Of a stretch of DNA of 64,000 nt, positions 53,515 to 60,936 are shown piece after piece (the stretch's first letter is position 1; every line of letters begins with the position of its first letter). Position numbers and translations under genes: made by a program. Source of the DNA: Pseudomonadota bacterium (GTDB taxonomy: Bacteria > Desulfobacterota > Binatia > Binatales > Binataceae); the NCBI GenBank assembly GCA_021324855.1, contig JAJPIG010000035.1, forward strand, positions 1 through 64,000, read 5' to 3'. The notes beneath the pieces are model-generated. The model was not told the DNA's origin and ran no database searches. It worked only from the letters and a program-made list of their open reading frames with translations.

Positions 53515-54720
53515 TCAGTCTTTCCAGCGGCGAAGTTCGCGCCGCGCGATAGCCATCCGATGGACCTCGTCGGGGCCGTCAACGATCCGGAGCGCGCGGC
53601 TGTCGCGCCAGAAGCGCGCGATCGGTGTGTCGTCGCTGACGCCCATCGCGCCGTGAACCTGGATCGCGCGGTCAAGCACGCGCATCACCATGTTCGCCGC
53701 CATCACCTTGATCATCGAGATTTCGTTGCGCGCCTCGCGCTTGCCCGCAGTGTCCATCTTCCAAGCGGCATGCATCACCATCAGCCGCGTCGCATCGATC
53801 TCGATGCGCGACTCCGCAATCCATTCCTGGATGTTCGCCTTGTCCGCGAGCAGACTGCCGTGAGTGAAGCGGGTGTTGGCGCGCTTGCACGCCAGTTCCA
53901 GCGCGCGTTCAGCGACTCCAATCGTCCGCATGCAATGATGAATCCGGCCGGGACCGAGCCGCGCCTGCGCGATCGCGAAGCCGTCGCCCTCCTTGCCGAG
54001 CAGGTTGGTCGCCGGTACGCGGCAATCTTCGTAACGAATTTCGCAATGACCCCCGCCGCCCGTGTGACCCATCACGGGTACGGGCCGGATGATGTTAAAG
54101 CCGGGCGTGCCGGCCGGCACGATGATCTGGCTGGCACGCCGATGAGGCGGCGCGGCGGGGTCCGTGACCGCCATCACGATCGCGAATCCGGCGTGCATCG
54201 CGCCGGTCGTGAACCACTTATGACCATTGATCACGTAATCGTCGCCGTCACGGACCGCGCGGGTCTGAAGCTGGGTGGGATCGGAACCCGCGGTTTCCGG
54301 CTCGGTCATCGAGAAGCAGGTGCGCATCTTGCCTTCGAGGCACGGCTTAAGCCAGCGCTCATGCTGCTCGCGGGTGCCGAACTCAGCGAGAATTTCCATG
54401 TTGCCGGTGTCGGGCGCCATGCAGTTGAACGCGCGCGGACCGATCGGACTGCGTCCCATTATTTCGCAGAGCGGCGCGTACTCGTGATTGCTCAGTCCCT
54501 GGCCCCATTCGCGGTCGGGCATGAAAAAGTTCCACAGCCCTTCGCGCTTGGCGCGCGCGCGAATTTCGGTGACGATCGGCGGCTCGCGATGCTCGTCGTC
54601 GGAGGCGGCGACCTGCTGCTCGGCGAGCCTTTCGTTCGGATAGACGTGCTCGTCCATAAACGCGGCTACGCGCCTGCGCAATTCTTCGACACGTGGCGAA
54701 AACGCAAAATCCATCGTCAT
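53515..54720 (-). CDS. Acyl-CoA dehydrogenase (ACAD10/11-like)
   Basis: 401-residue flavoprotein of the acyl-CoA dehydrogenase family. The FAD/substrate motif CFSMTEPETAGSDPTQLQTR and the following YVINGHKWFTTGAMHAGFAI are diagnostic; RANTRFTHGSLLADKANIQE and QVHGAMGVSDDTPIARFWRD mark the C-terminal domain. It lies 7 nt after the LLM oxidoreductase stop and 8 nt before the kinase gene, forming a compact three-gene operon. The dehydrogenase plus APH-kinase pair suggests use of 4-hydroxy or unusual acyl-CoAs. Confidence 0.95.
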   Translation of the reverse strand: MTMDFAFSPRVEELRRRVAAFMDEHVYPNERLAEQQVAASDDEHREPPIVTEIRARAKREGLWNFFMPDREWGQGLSNHEYAPLCEIMGRSPIGPRAFNCMAPDTGNMEILAEFGTREQHERWLKPCLEGKMRTCFSMTEPETAGSDPTQLQTRAVRDGDDYVINGHKWFTTGAMHAGFAIVMAVTDPAAPPHRRASQIIVPAGTPGFNIIRPVPVMGHTGGGGHCEIRYEDCRVPATNLLGKEGDGFAIAQARLGPGRIHHCMRTIGVAERALELACKRANTRFTHGSLLADKANIQEWIAESRIEIDATRLMVMHAAWKMDTAGKREARNEISMIKVMAANMVMRVLDRAIQVHGAMGVSDDTPIARFWRDSRALRIVDGPDEVHRMAIARRELRRWKD

Positions 54721-54726
54721 CCCGCC

Positions 54727-55803
54727 TCAGGCGTATTTCGCGATAATTTCGCGGCCGAACTCCGAGATCAACTCGCGGCCGTCCGTGCCGTTGACCCGTA
54801 CCACGAATTGCGTGATGCCGGCCTTCTCGAGGGCCTTGATACGCTCGATAATCTCGCCGGCCGAACCAGTCAGGCTCATCTCGCGAATCAACTCCTCGGT
54901 CACGTAGTTCTCTTCGCCGGGCTTGAGAAAGATCAGATGTCCAAGATGGATTTCCTGGTAGCGCTTCTCGAGCGGCGTTTTCATCTTCATCAGATAATCG
55001 CGATGATACTTCTCGGCCAGCGGCCGCAGAGCCGGCGTGCCGAAGCGGCCGACCGGAATCTCGCCCGGTTCCCAGTAAGGATGAAGCGCAACGGCCGAAT
55101 GCGGTCCGACGCGATTGATGACGCGCGGCGAAGTGATCGACTCGCCCGGCCGCAGCACGCAAGTCGATGCCAGCGCGATCGCCGCCTTAACCTGCCCGCG
55201 CCGCCCGCTCGCCTCGGCAGCCTGATTGATACGTTTAAGACTTTCGCGCACGCCCTCCAGGTCGCATCCGGCGTAAATCCAGCCATCAGCGATTTCGCCC
55301 ACCAGCTCCTGCATCCTGGGCGCGTTGGCGGCGAGATAGATCGGGATGTGATCGCGAATATTGATAAAGCCCATCTCAGGATGCAGGAATTTGATTGCGC
55401 GGACTTCCTCGCCCTCGCGATATATCGCTTCGCGGCCGGCGAGCAGATCGCGGATGATCGTAACATCCTCGCGAATTTCGCGGCGCGACCGGGGACCCAT
55501 GCCCATCACGTTGCGGCCGGTGAAGCCGGCGCCGATGCCGAGAATGATCCGCCCGGGTGCGATTTCATTCAGCGTCGCCATCGCGTTGGCCGTGATCGGC
55601 GCGATCCGGTTGCCCGCGATGAGCACGAACGTGCCGAGCTTGATCCGCCGCGTGCGGTCCGCCGCCAGCGCCATCGAGGAGAAGACCTCGCTGTAGCACA
55701 TGTGCGAATCGTCGAACCACGCGTTGTTGAAGCCGTACTCCTCGGCGCGCTTCACGTCCTCCCAGGCGCGGATGTAGGTGGGAAAGCTGATTCCGAATTC
55801 CAT
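54727..55803 (-). CDS. LLM-class (luciferase-like, probably F420-dependent) oxidoreductase 1
   Basis: 358 residues from ATG 55803, with GGGAGG upstream. TIM-barrel luciferase-like fold: MEFGISFPTYIRAWEDVKRA, DRTRRIKLGTFVLIAGNRIA, NEIAPGRIILGIGAGFTGRN and IYLAANAPRMQELVGEIADG are the usual blocks, the last part ending TQFVVRVNGTDGRELISEF. Members use reduced F420 or FMN. First gene of the operon with acyl-CoA dehydrogenase and kinase. Confidence 0.93.
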   Translation of the reverse strand: MEFGISFPTYIRAWEDVKRAEEYGFNNAWFDDSHMCYSEVFSSMALAADRTRRIKLGTFVLIAGNRIAPITANAMATLNEIAPGRIILGIGAGFTGRNVMGMGPRSRREIREDVTIIRDLLAGREAIYREGEEVRAIKFLHPEMGFINIRDHIPIYLAANAPRMQELVGEIADGWIYAGCDLEGVRESLKRINQAAEASGRRGQVKAAIALASTCVLRPGESITSPRVINRVGPHSAVALHPYWEPGEIPVGRFGTPALRPLAEKYHRDYLMKMKTPLEKRYQEIHLGHLIFLKPGEENYVTEELIREMSLTGSAGEIIERIKALEKAGITQFVVRVNGTDGRELISEFGREIIAKYA

Positions 55804-55891
55804 GGCGTCCTCCCGCGAGCGCTTCCTATCCGCACACAATCACAAGCCATTATCGACGCGCAATCTGGTAGGATAGCTGGTCTCTGACGCC

Positions 55892-56773
55892 ATGAAGATC
55901 GGCCTCGCCGCAATCGGAATCGGCGCTGGTGCGCAGCCACAAGTGATGAGCGCGGCCGCGCGGGCGGCCGAGCACGCCGGCTTCGCGCGGCTCTGGATCG
56001 GCGAGCATGTCGTGCTGTTCGACTCGCACGATTCGCGCTATCCGTACTCCCCCGACGGGCGCTTTCCACTCGCTGGCCCGGTCGATTGGCTCGATCCGTT
56101 CGTCGCGCTCGGCTATGCGGCTGCGGTCACCGATCGGATCGGACTTGCGACCGGGATTTGCCTGCTGCCCGAGCATCATCCGGTGATTCTCGCCAAGACC
56201 GCCGCCACACTCGATCACGTTGCGCGCGGGCGCTTCAGCCTGGGAATCGGAATCGGCTGGATGGCGGAGGAATTCGCGGCGCTCGGAATTCCGTTCGCGC
56301 GGCGCGCCGAACGGACGCGCGAGTATGTCGCCGCGATGCGCCGCTTGTGGAGCGACGAGAGCGCAAGTTTTCACGGCGAATTCGTTAATTTCGATTCGGC
56401 GCGGAGCTTCCCCAAACCGGGGCGCGGGCGCATACCTATCATCGTCGGCGGCGAGAGCGATGCGGCCCTGCGGCGCGCCGCCGAATACGGCGATGGATGG
56501 TACGGATTCAACCTCGGCATTGCCGAAGTGTCCGAACGGATCAGACGGCTGCGGGGATTTATAGCAGCACGTGGCCGCGACATGAGCGGCTTCGAGATCG
56601 TCGTCGCCCCGTTCAGCAAACCCTGCATGCCCGCCGATCTGGCGGGCTATCGTGAAGCCGGTGTCGATGAAATCGTCATCGTCGAGAGTCCGCCCAACGA
56701 GGCGCACCGGGTTGATCGATGGATCGACGAGCTGGCGCACCAATGGCTCGCGCCGGCGGCAAAGCCGCCGTAA
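55892..56773 (+). CDS. LLM-class (luciferase-like, probably F420-dependent) oxidoreductase 2
   Basis: 293 residues. The opening MKIGLAAIGIGAGAQPQVMS and ARAAEHAGFARLWIGEHVVL, then DRIGLATGICLLPEHHPVIL, LGIGIGWMAEEFAALGIPFA and RIPIIVGGESDAALRRAAEY are typical of F420-dependent LLM oxidoreductases (TIGR-type families of about 290 residues). It is divergent from the LLM/acyl-CoA dehydrogenase operon, 88 nt away, and is a different subfamily from its neighbour. Substrate unknown. Confidence 0.93.
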   Translation: MKIGLAAIGIGAGAQPQVMSAAARAAEHAGFARLWIGEHVVLFDSHDSRYPYSPDGRFPLAGPVDWLDPFVALGYAAAVTDRIGLATGICLLPEHHPVILAKTAATLDHVARGRFSLGIGIGWMAEEFAALGIPFARRAERTREYVAAMRRLWSDESASFHGEFVNFDSARSFPKPGRGRIPIIVGGESDAALRRAAEYGDGWYGFNLGIAEVSERIRRLRGFIAARGRDMSGFEIVVAPFSKPCMPADLAGYREAGVDEIVIVESPPNEAHRVDRWIDELAHQWLAPAAKPP

Positions 56774-56883
56774 CGTTTGCGGCTTGCATTTGAGCGCGCG
56801 TTCACGGATACGATCATTGCTTCGCGAGTCCGCTGACGGCGGGCTTCGCCATTTAATCAACAAATTCGGCAAAGGAGATCATT

Positions 56884-57492
56884 ATGAAGCTTTTTCTGAC
56901 CCCGGGTGCCTGCTCGCTGTCACCGCATATTGCGCTGAGAGAGGCGGGATTGCCGTTTGACTTCGAGCAGGTGGACCTCAAAACCAAGACCACCAAGAGC
57001 GGCGCTGACTATCGCCAGGTCAATCCGAAAGGCGCAGTGCCGGCGCTTCAGCTCGACAACGGCCAGGTGCTCACCGAAGGTCCGGCGATCGTGCAGTATA
57101 TCGCCGATCAGAAGCCGGCGGCGAAGCTGGCGCCCGCGGCAGGCACGCTAGAGCGCTACCGACTCCAGGAATGGCTTAACTATATCTGCTCCGAGTTGCA
57201 CAAGACCTTTGTGCCGCTGTTCAACCCGGCATCGACCGAGGACCAGAAGCAGGCCGCGAAGACCATGATCGGCGCGCGGTTCGATCACGTAAACAAGAGC
57301 CTCGCCGGTAAGCAGTATCTTCTCGGCGAGGGATTCACGGTTGCCGACGGCTACCTGTTCGTGATTCTTACCTGGGCGAAGCACGTCGGCATGGATCTCA
57401 GCCGCTGGCCGGAGCTCAACTCGTTCTTCGATCGTATCTTCAAGCGCGACGCGGTGCAGTCCGCGATGAAGGCCGAGGGCTTGATCAAGTAG
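56884..57492 (+). CDS. Glutathione S-transferase, beta class
   Basis: 202 residues. Beta-class GST with catalytic Cys10 in MKLFLTPGACSLSPHIALRE, the cis-Pro region NPKGAVPALQLDNGQVLTEG, PAIVQYIADQKP and the C-terminal LLGEGFTVADGYLFVILTWA (N-capping box of helix 6). It conjugates or reduces electrophiles with glutathione. ATG 56884 has AAAGGAGAT upstream. A strong hairpin follows the gene at 57512. Confidence 0.95.
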   Translation: MKLFLTPGACSLSPHIALREAGLPFDFEQVDLKTKTTKSGADYRQVNPKGAVPALQLDNGQVLTEGPAIVQYIADQKPAAKLAPAAGTLERYRLQEWLNYICSELHKTFVPLFNPASTEDQKQAAKTMIGARFDHVNKSLAGKQYLLGEGFTVADGYLFVILTWAKHVGMDLSRWPELNSFFDRIFKRDAVQSAMKAEGLIK

Positions 57493-57511
57493 ATGATCGA
57501 AAAAATGGCGC

Positions 57512-57555
57512 AACGCAAAGCGGCGGGCGCGACATGGCTCCCGCCGCTTTGCGTT
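57512..57555. repeat. 16-bp perfect inverted repeat downstream of the GST gene
   Basis: AACGCAAAGCGGCGGG (57512-57527) and its exact reverse complement (57540-57555) enclose a 12-nt loop. It starts 19 nt after the GST stop and could end that transcript. Read on the minus strand it is followed after 6 nt by TTTTTT (57500-57505), so it also resembles an intrinsic terminator in that direction. It marks the border to the transposase remnants. Confidence 0.65.
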
Positions 57556-57789
57556 CGGGCGTACGCCGTTATCGCTTTGGTGCCGACGGACGTGTGGCCC
57601 ATGCGGATGCCTTCCATGGATGCGGGAGTACTGCCGATAGTGTTCCTCGCGACCTTCCCGGATCAAATTCGCCGAATCTTCCAAGAAAGGACGCCGTTGC
57701 TCGGCTTGGAACGCGGCGAGGCACGACAAGGCGGCGTGATCGATGAAACCAACGTTTATGCGAGATGGTGCCTCATCCGCCAGCCCTAA

Positions 57790-58003
57790 CGGGCGCGCAC
57801 CACAGGCAAAGTCGAGAACGCCGTCAAGTATGTAAAGCGCAACGCGCTGGCGGGCCGGCGCTTCAGTTCGTGGGATGACCTCAACAATTGGCTCGAGCGT
57901 TGGAGCGTCAAGGTCGCCAATCGGCGCGTGCACGGCACTCCACGAGCGAGCGATCGATCGTTTCGCCCATGAACAATTCACGCCATGCGAACTGCTCAAC
58001 CGA
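57790..58003 (+). pseudogene. IS21-family transposase (IstA) fragment, frameshifted
   Basis: Frame 57790-57972 reads RARTTGKVENAVKYVKRNAL then AGRRFSSWDDLNNWLERWSV, the C-terminal half of an IstA integrase core, and ends early. The continuation HERAIDRFAHEQFTPCEL is in another frame from about 57930, so one frameshift separates the pieces. No 5' part, istB or terminal repeats are present; a dead remnant. Confidence 0.8.
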
Positions 58004-58150
58004 CGCCACTTCAAGACCCAGGTCGAGGCAAACATGGCGCTGTTCTATTTCATCGAGGGCTTCTACAACCCGCATCCCCGCCACTCGGCACTTGGTTATC
58101 TCTCGCCGATCGAATACGAGCGCAATCCACCGAGACGACGCGAATCAAAC
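58004..58150 (+). pseudogene. IS3-family transposase (OrfB) C-terminal fragment
   Basis: The frame reads FKTQVEANMALFYFIEGFYN then PHPRHSALGYLSPIEYER, the well-conserved end of IS3-group OrfB integrases (YIEGFYNP-RRHSALGY-SP). It directly abuts the IS21 remnant in the same reading frame as that fragment's shifted part, so two elements have been joined by deletion. No start, no upstream catalytic DDE region. Confidence 0.8.
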
Positions 58151-58356
58151 TACGAGGAGCTCGACCGCTCTGCGCACCGCTTGGCCGGCCAAGTCGGCCG
58201 GGGTGCGCGGCGCCGCAGTCTCGACCAAAGAGTCCATAACGCTTTTCGGCTCGCTCTCAGATGCGAGCGGTGGGCGCATGATCATGCTGCCAATCGCCAA
58301 GCACTGCAGCCTGGCACTGGGGAGCGGTCCAGGTATGGGACACTTCCAAAGGCTAA

Positions 58357-58637
58357 GGCCATGTGGGAACGGGCTTCAAGCGCACTGCGGGCGTGCGGTC
58401 AAACAGTTCATCGCCGCACCGCACGGCCGGCACGCGATCGAGCAATGTCCGTCTACATTCCGGAGTTCAACCCTATCGAATACCTCCGGAGTTACTGGAA
58501 GCATCACGAACTGCCCAACTGCTGTCCCTCGCGACTTCGGCGAGCTGAGCTATCGGGCGCGTTGCGCGCTACGCCCGATGCGTAGGCGTCCGCCACTGGT
58601 CCACTCTTTCTGGGGTCAGGCGCAATTGTCACTATGA
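58357..58637 (+). pseudogene. IS630-family transposase C-terminal fragment, frameshifted
   Basis: Three pieces in two frames reconstruct the end of an IS630 DDE transposase: GRAVKQFIAAPHGRHAIEQ, then VYIPEFNPIEYLRSYWKHHE then LPNCCP, then RDFGELSYRARCALRPMRRR then PPLVHSFWGQAQL. The P-x-FNPIEYL block carries the last catalytic Glu. At least two frameshifts make it inactive. The about 200 nt between 58150 and 58357 hold no recognisable gene. Confidence 0.78.
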
Positions 58638-58657
58638 TATCCGATAACTAATAATTA

Positions 58658-59293
58658 TTACCGGATGATCGAGACGCCGCGAGCCGTTAGTTCGTTTCCG
58701 ACCGTTTCGTCCGATGATGGATCGACGGCACGAGTTAAGTTCCAAAGCACCACAGCATTAAACCCCAGCGCTTGAGCATCTTCTGCCGTCCACTTGACGC
58801 AGACGTCACGTGCGAGGCCGCAGATGAATATCTTTTCGACCCCACACTCTCGAAGAAATCCCGCCAGTCCGGTCGGCGGTCGATTGCCGTGTTCATCCCA
58901 GTTGCCTCGAAAAGCACTGTACGAGTCCACTTTCGGGTCCGTACCCTTTCGAAGGATCAGCATCGCGTACTCCCAGGGTACACCGGGATACAATTCCGCG
59001 CCGGCTGACCCTTGAACACAGTGATCCGGCCAGAGAATTTGCTCGTGTCCGTAAAGTTCAATTTTGTCCATGGGCTTCTTGCCCGCATGGCTGCTGGCGA
59101 AAGACCGGTGTCCTCGTGGATGCCAATCCTGCGTCGCAACGACGAGATCGAACTGCTTTTGCTCGAGCAGATTCAGTATCCCGGGAACAATCTCGTCTCC
59201 CTTCGGCACGGGAAGCGCGCCACCCGGCATAAAATCAAGCTGAAGATCGACGACTAGCAACGCTTTTTTCTCAGGTTGGATTTCTCGCCGCAT
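58658..59293 (-). CDS. pncA: Nicotinamidase / pyrazinamidase
   Basis: 211-residue isochorismatase-fold amidase that converts nicotinamide to nicotinate for NAD recycling. Visible are VVDLQLDFMPGGALPVPKGD (catalytic Asp), ATQDWHPRGHRSFASSH (metal Asp/His/His), GKKPMDKIELYGHEQILWPD, HCVQGSAGAELYPGV and the nucleophile Cys in CGLARDVCVKWTAEDA. Length is normal. It sits between insertion-sequence remnants and an ftsH fragment, in DNA of lower GC than the core, so it may be acquired. Confidence 0.95.
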   Translation of the reverse strand: MRREIQPEKKALLVVDLQLDFMPGGALPVPKGDEIVPGILNLLEQKQFDLVVATQDWHPRGHRSFASSHAGKKPMDKIELYGHEQILWPDHCVQGSAGAELYPGVPWEYAMLILRKGTDPKVDSYSAFRGNWDEHGNRPPTGLAGFLRECGVEKIFICGLARDVCVKWTAEDAQALGFNAVVLWNLTRAVDPSSDETVGNELTARGVSIIR

Positions 59294-59698
59294 ATTTGAC
59301 CACTTTGGAGGATATTATACGGCAGTCATACGGCGTGGTCGTGCCGAAAAGAAAGCTCGAGGTGTGGAAGCAAGTGCCGAGATCATTGCAGTACGGATGA
59401 GGTGCCGACTGATTTCAATGGGGTTCTCAAAAAGGATTTGATGATCGAGCGAGGCGGTTGGTCGCATCGATACAGAGACGCCAAGGCTTTGCCAACGCAT
59501 GCGCCGCCGTGTGCCGAACGCGCCGGGGCGCTTTTCCGCTTAAATTAAGAGCGCGCTCCAGAAGCAACGGACGCTGATAGTGGGCATTATCCACATACGC
59601 TCCATCGGTGTAACAATTTAAGGAATGGCGTTTGCCAATCTTCCAACGCGACGCAGAGCGACGGGCAAAGAACTGGAAATAACCCAAATGCAGGATCC
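59294..59698. other. Intergenic region with no recognisable gene
   Basis: About 400 nt of lower-GC DNA between pncA and the ftsH fragment. Short open frames exist on both strands (for example 59427-59687 minus) but none shows domain character or a ribosome binding site. It may be decayed sequence of the same accessory island. Confidence 0.4.
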
Positions 59699-59965
59699 AC
59701 GAACATCAACAAAGAGGCCCAGCCGAAAACCCAATTTCCTCAAAGATTGTGGTTGTGGTGGCTGCTTTCGATGGTTTTGCTTCTTGCGCGGAGCTTTTTC
59801 AACCTGTGGTCCGGATCGTCCTCCGAAGTCGCTGTCATTCCCTACTCCACCTTTCTCGAGCAGGTGCGGGCAGATAACGTTGCTAAAGTCCACATCGTCG
59901 CGGATACCATCACTGGAACTTTACCCAACGGCTTGCTGCCCCATCTGAATGACGTTCCTGTGTGA
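59699..59965 (+). pseudogene. Truncated ftsH N-terminal fragment
   Basis: The frame reads STNINKEAQPKTQFPQR then LWLWWLLSMVLLLARSFFNL then WSGSSSEVAVIPYSTFLEQV then RADNVAKVHIVADTITGTLP and stops. This is the N-terminal membrane helix plus the start of the FtsH extracytoplasmic domain (the Y-S-x-F...V...V.I motif). AAA+ and protease domains are absent. Nothing supports a functional product; a left-over from rearrangement is the likely explanation. Confidence 0.75.
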
Positions 59966-60014
59966 GTTAATCTTTCTGAATGCCCTCCGAAAACGAAGCG
60001 CGCTGCGGCTCGTT

Positions 60015-60344
60015 CTATCGACGTCCACCGCCGCCGCGAAAGCCTCCGCCGCCGCGAAAGCCGCCCATTCCTTGAAAACCTTCACCTGCATGCCCGAAAC
60101 CGCCGCCGTGGTAGAACACCATATGATGGCCATGCTCGTAGTGTTCTTCCCAAGGATGGTGAACGGCAAAGACAGGATCATATCCCCAGCTATTGCCCCA
60201 ACCCCATGCGTACGGCGCATAACCGTAAGCCGGGTACCCGGGGTAGCCGTAACTGTAGCAACCGTTCAGACAACCTGCGACGCAACCAACCAAAAAGAGA
60301 GTTTTGATCGATCGCAGCAATCTTTGATTTCCCTGACAGCGCAT
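60015..60344 (-). CDS. Small Gly/Tyr/His-rich exported protein
   Basis: 109 residues from ATG 60344, which begins right after the stop of the upstream gene. The N terminus LLRSIKTLFLVGCVAGCLNG then CYS resembles a lipoprotein signal with more than one Cys option. The rest is low complexity: YSYGYPGYPAYGYAPYAWGW, a His/Trp/Glu stretch (HHPWEEHYEHGHHMVFYHGG) and a GGFRGGGG tail. His clusters could bind metal. No family recognised. Last gene on this strand of the efflux cluster. Confidence 0.65.
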   Translation of the reverse strand: MRCQGNQRLLRSIKTLFLVGCVAGCLNGCYSYGYPGYPAYGYAPYAWGWGNSWGYDPVFAVHHPWEEHYEHGHHMVFYHGGGFGHAGEGFQGMGGFRGGGGFRGGGGRR

Positions 60345-60345
60345 G

Positions 60346-60852
60346 TCATGGCGCTCCCCACGCCGGCTTGCCGTTCTCGTGGTAGAACGCCAAACCCGGA
60401 GTCTGCGACTTCGGGATGTCCAAAGCCGTCCGCAGACGGCCGTCCGGACCATAGAGGCCGAGTCCGGGCTCGCCAGCCTTACCCAGCGCCATCGTGGCCC
60501 GCAATCTGCCGGCCTGGTCGAACAAATCAATTCCCGGCGTACCGTCTGCATTGATATCCACAGTCAGCCGGGTGCGACCATCCGAGTCGTCAAGGTTGAA
60601 GCCTACCGCGCCGTCGCGCGTCACACCTATCGCGCCGCGAAGTTTGCCAGCGCTGTCGCGCAACAGAAATTGTTGCGCTTGCAAGGTATCAGAAATCCCT
60701 GAACTCGACTGACCCATGGTTAACAATGCAGTGCAGAACACCAGCAGCGCACCCGCTATTAGGCGCAATCGCCTGTTGCTGCTCTGCAGTCCGGCCTGTT
60801 GTGATTCCAACCGTGAAAGCCGCTCCAGTAGGTCATTCGCCGATTCTGCCAT
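60346..60852 (-). CDS. Hypothetical membrane-anchored protein with repeated DGR motifs
   Basis: 168 residues from ATG 60852 (a 60897 start is possible). A short coiled coil (LLERLSRLESQQAGLQSSNR) is followed by one membrane helix (LRLIAGALLVFCTALLTMG) and then four imperfect beta repeats of about 25 residues: LRDSAGKLRGAIGVTRDGAV, LDDSDGRTRLTVDINADGTP, LFDQAGRLRATMALGKAGEP and LYGPDGRLRTALDIPKSQTP. The repeat D-x-x-G-(K/R)-x-R suggests a periplasmic beta-structure. Function unknown. Confidence 0.75.
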   Translation of the reverse strand: MAESANDLLERLSRLESQQAGLQSSNRRLRLIAGALLVFCTALLTMGQSSSGISDTLQAQQFLLRDSAGKLRGAIGVTRDGAVGFNLDDSDGRTRLTVDINADGTPGIDLFDQAGRLRATMALGKAGEPGLGLYGPDGRLRTALDIPKSQTPGLAFYHENGKPAWGAP

Positions 60853-60936
60853 AATCAGCTCGCTGCTCTTTTCCCTGATCTGCCAAAGACCGATCAAATT
60901 ACGATGAGCGCTCTTGGGAACGAGTCGACCGGGGCG

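Noticed and set aside
58658-59293. Possible third selenoprotein or recoding elsewhere (stops of MoaD-like, peroxiredoxin, SnoaL and pncA genes checked by eye)
   Set aside because: Frames after these stops end quickly or continue without family similarity, and no hairpin of the two-SECIS type follows.
59427-59687. 86-codon minus-strand frame between pncA and the ftsH fragment
   Set aside because: No domain character, no ribosome binding site, composition like neighbouring non-coding DNA.
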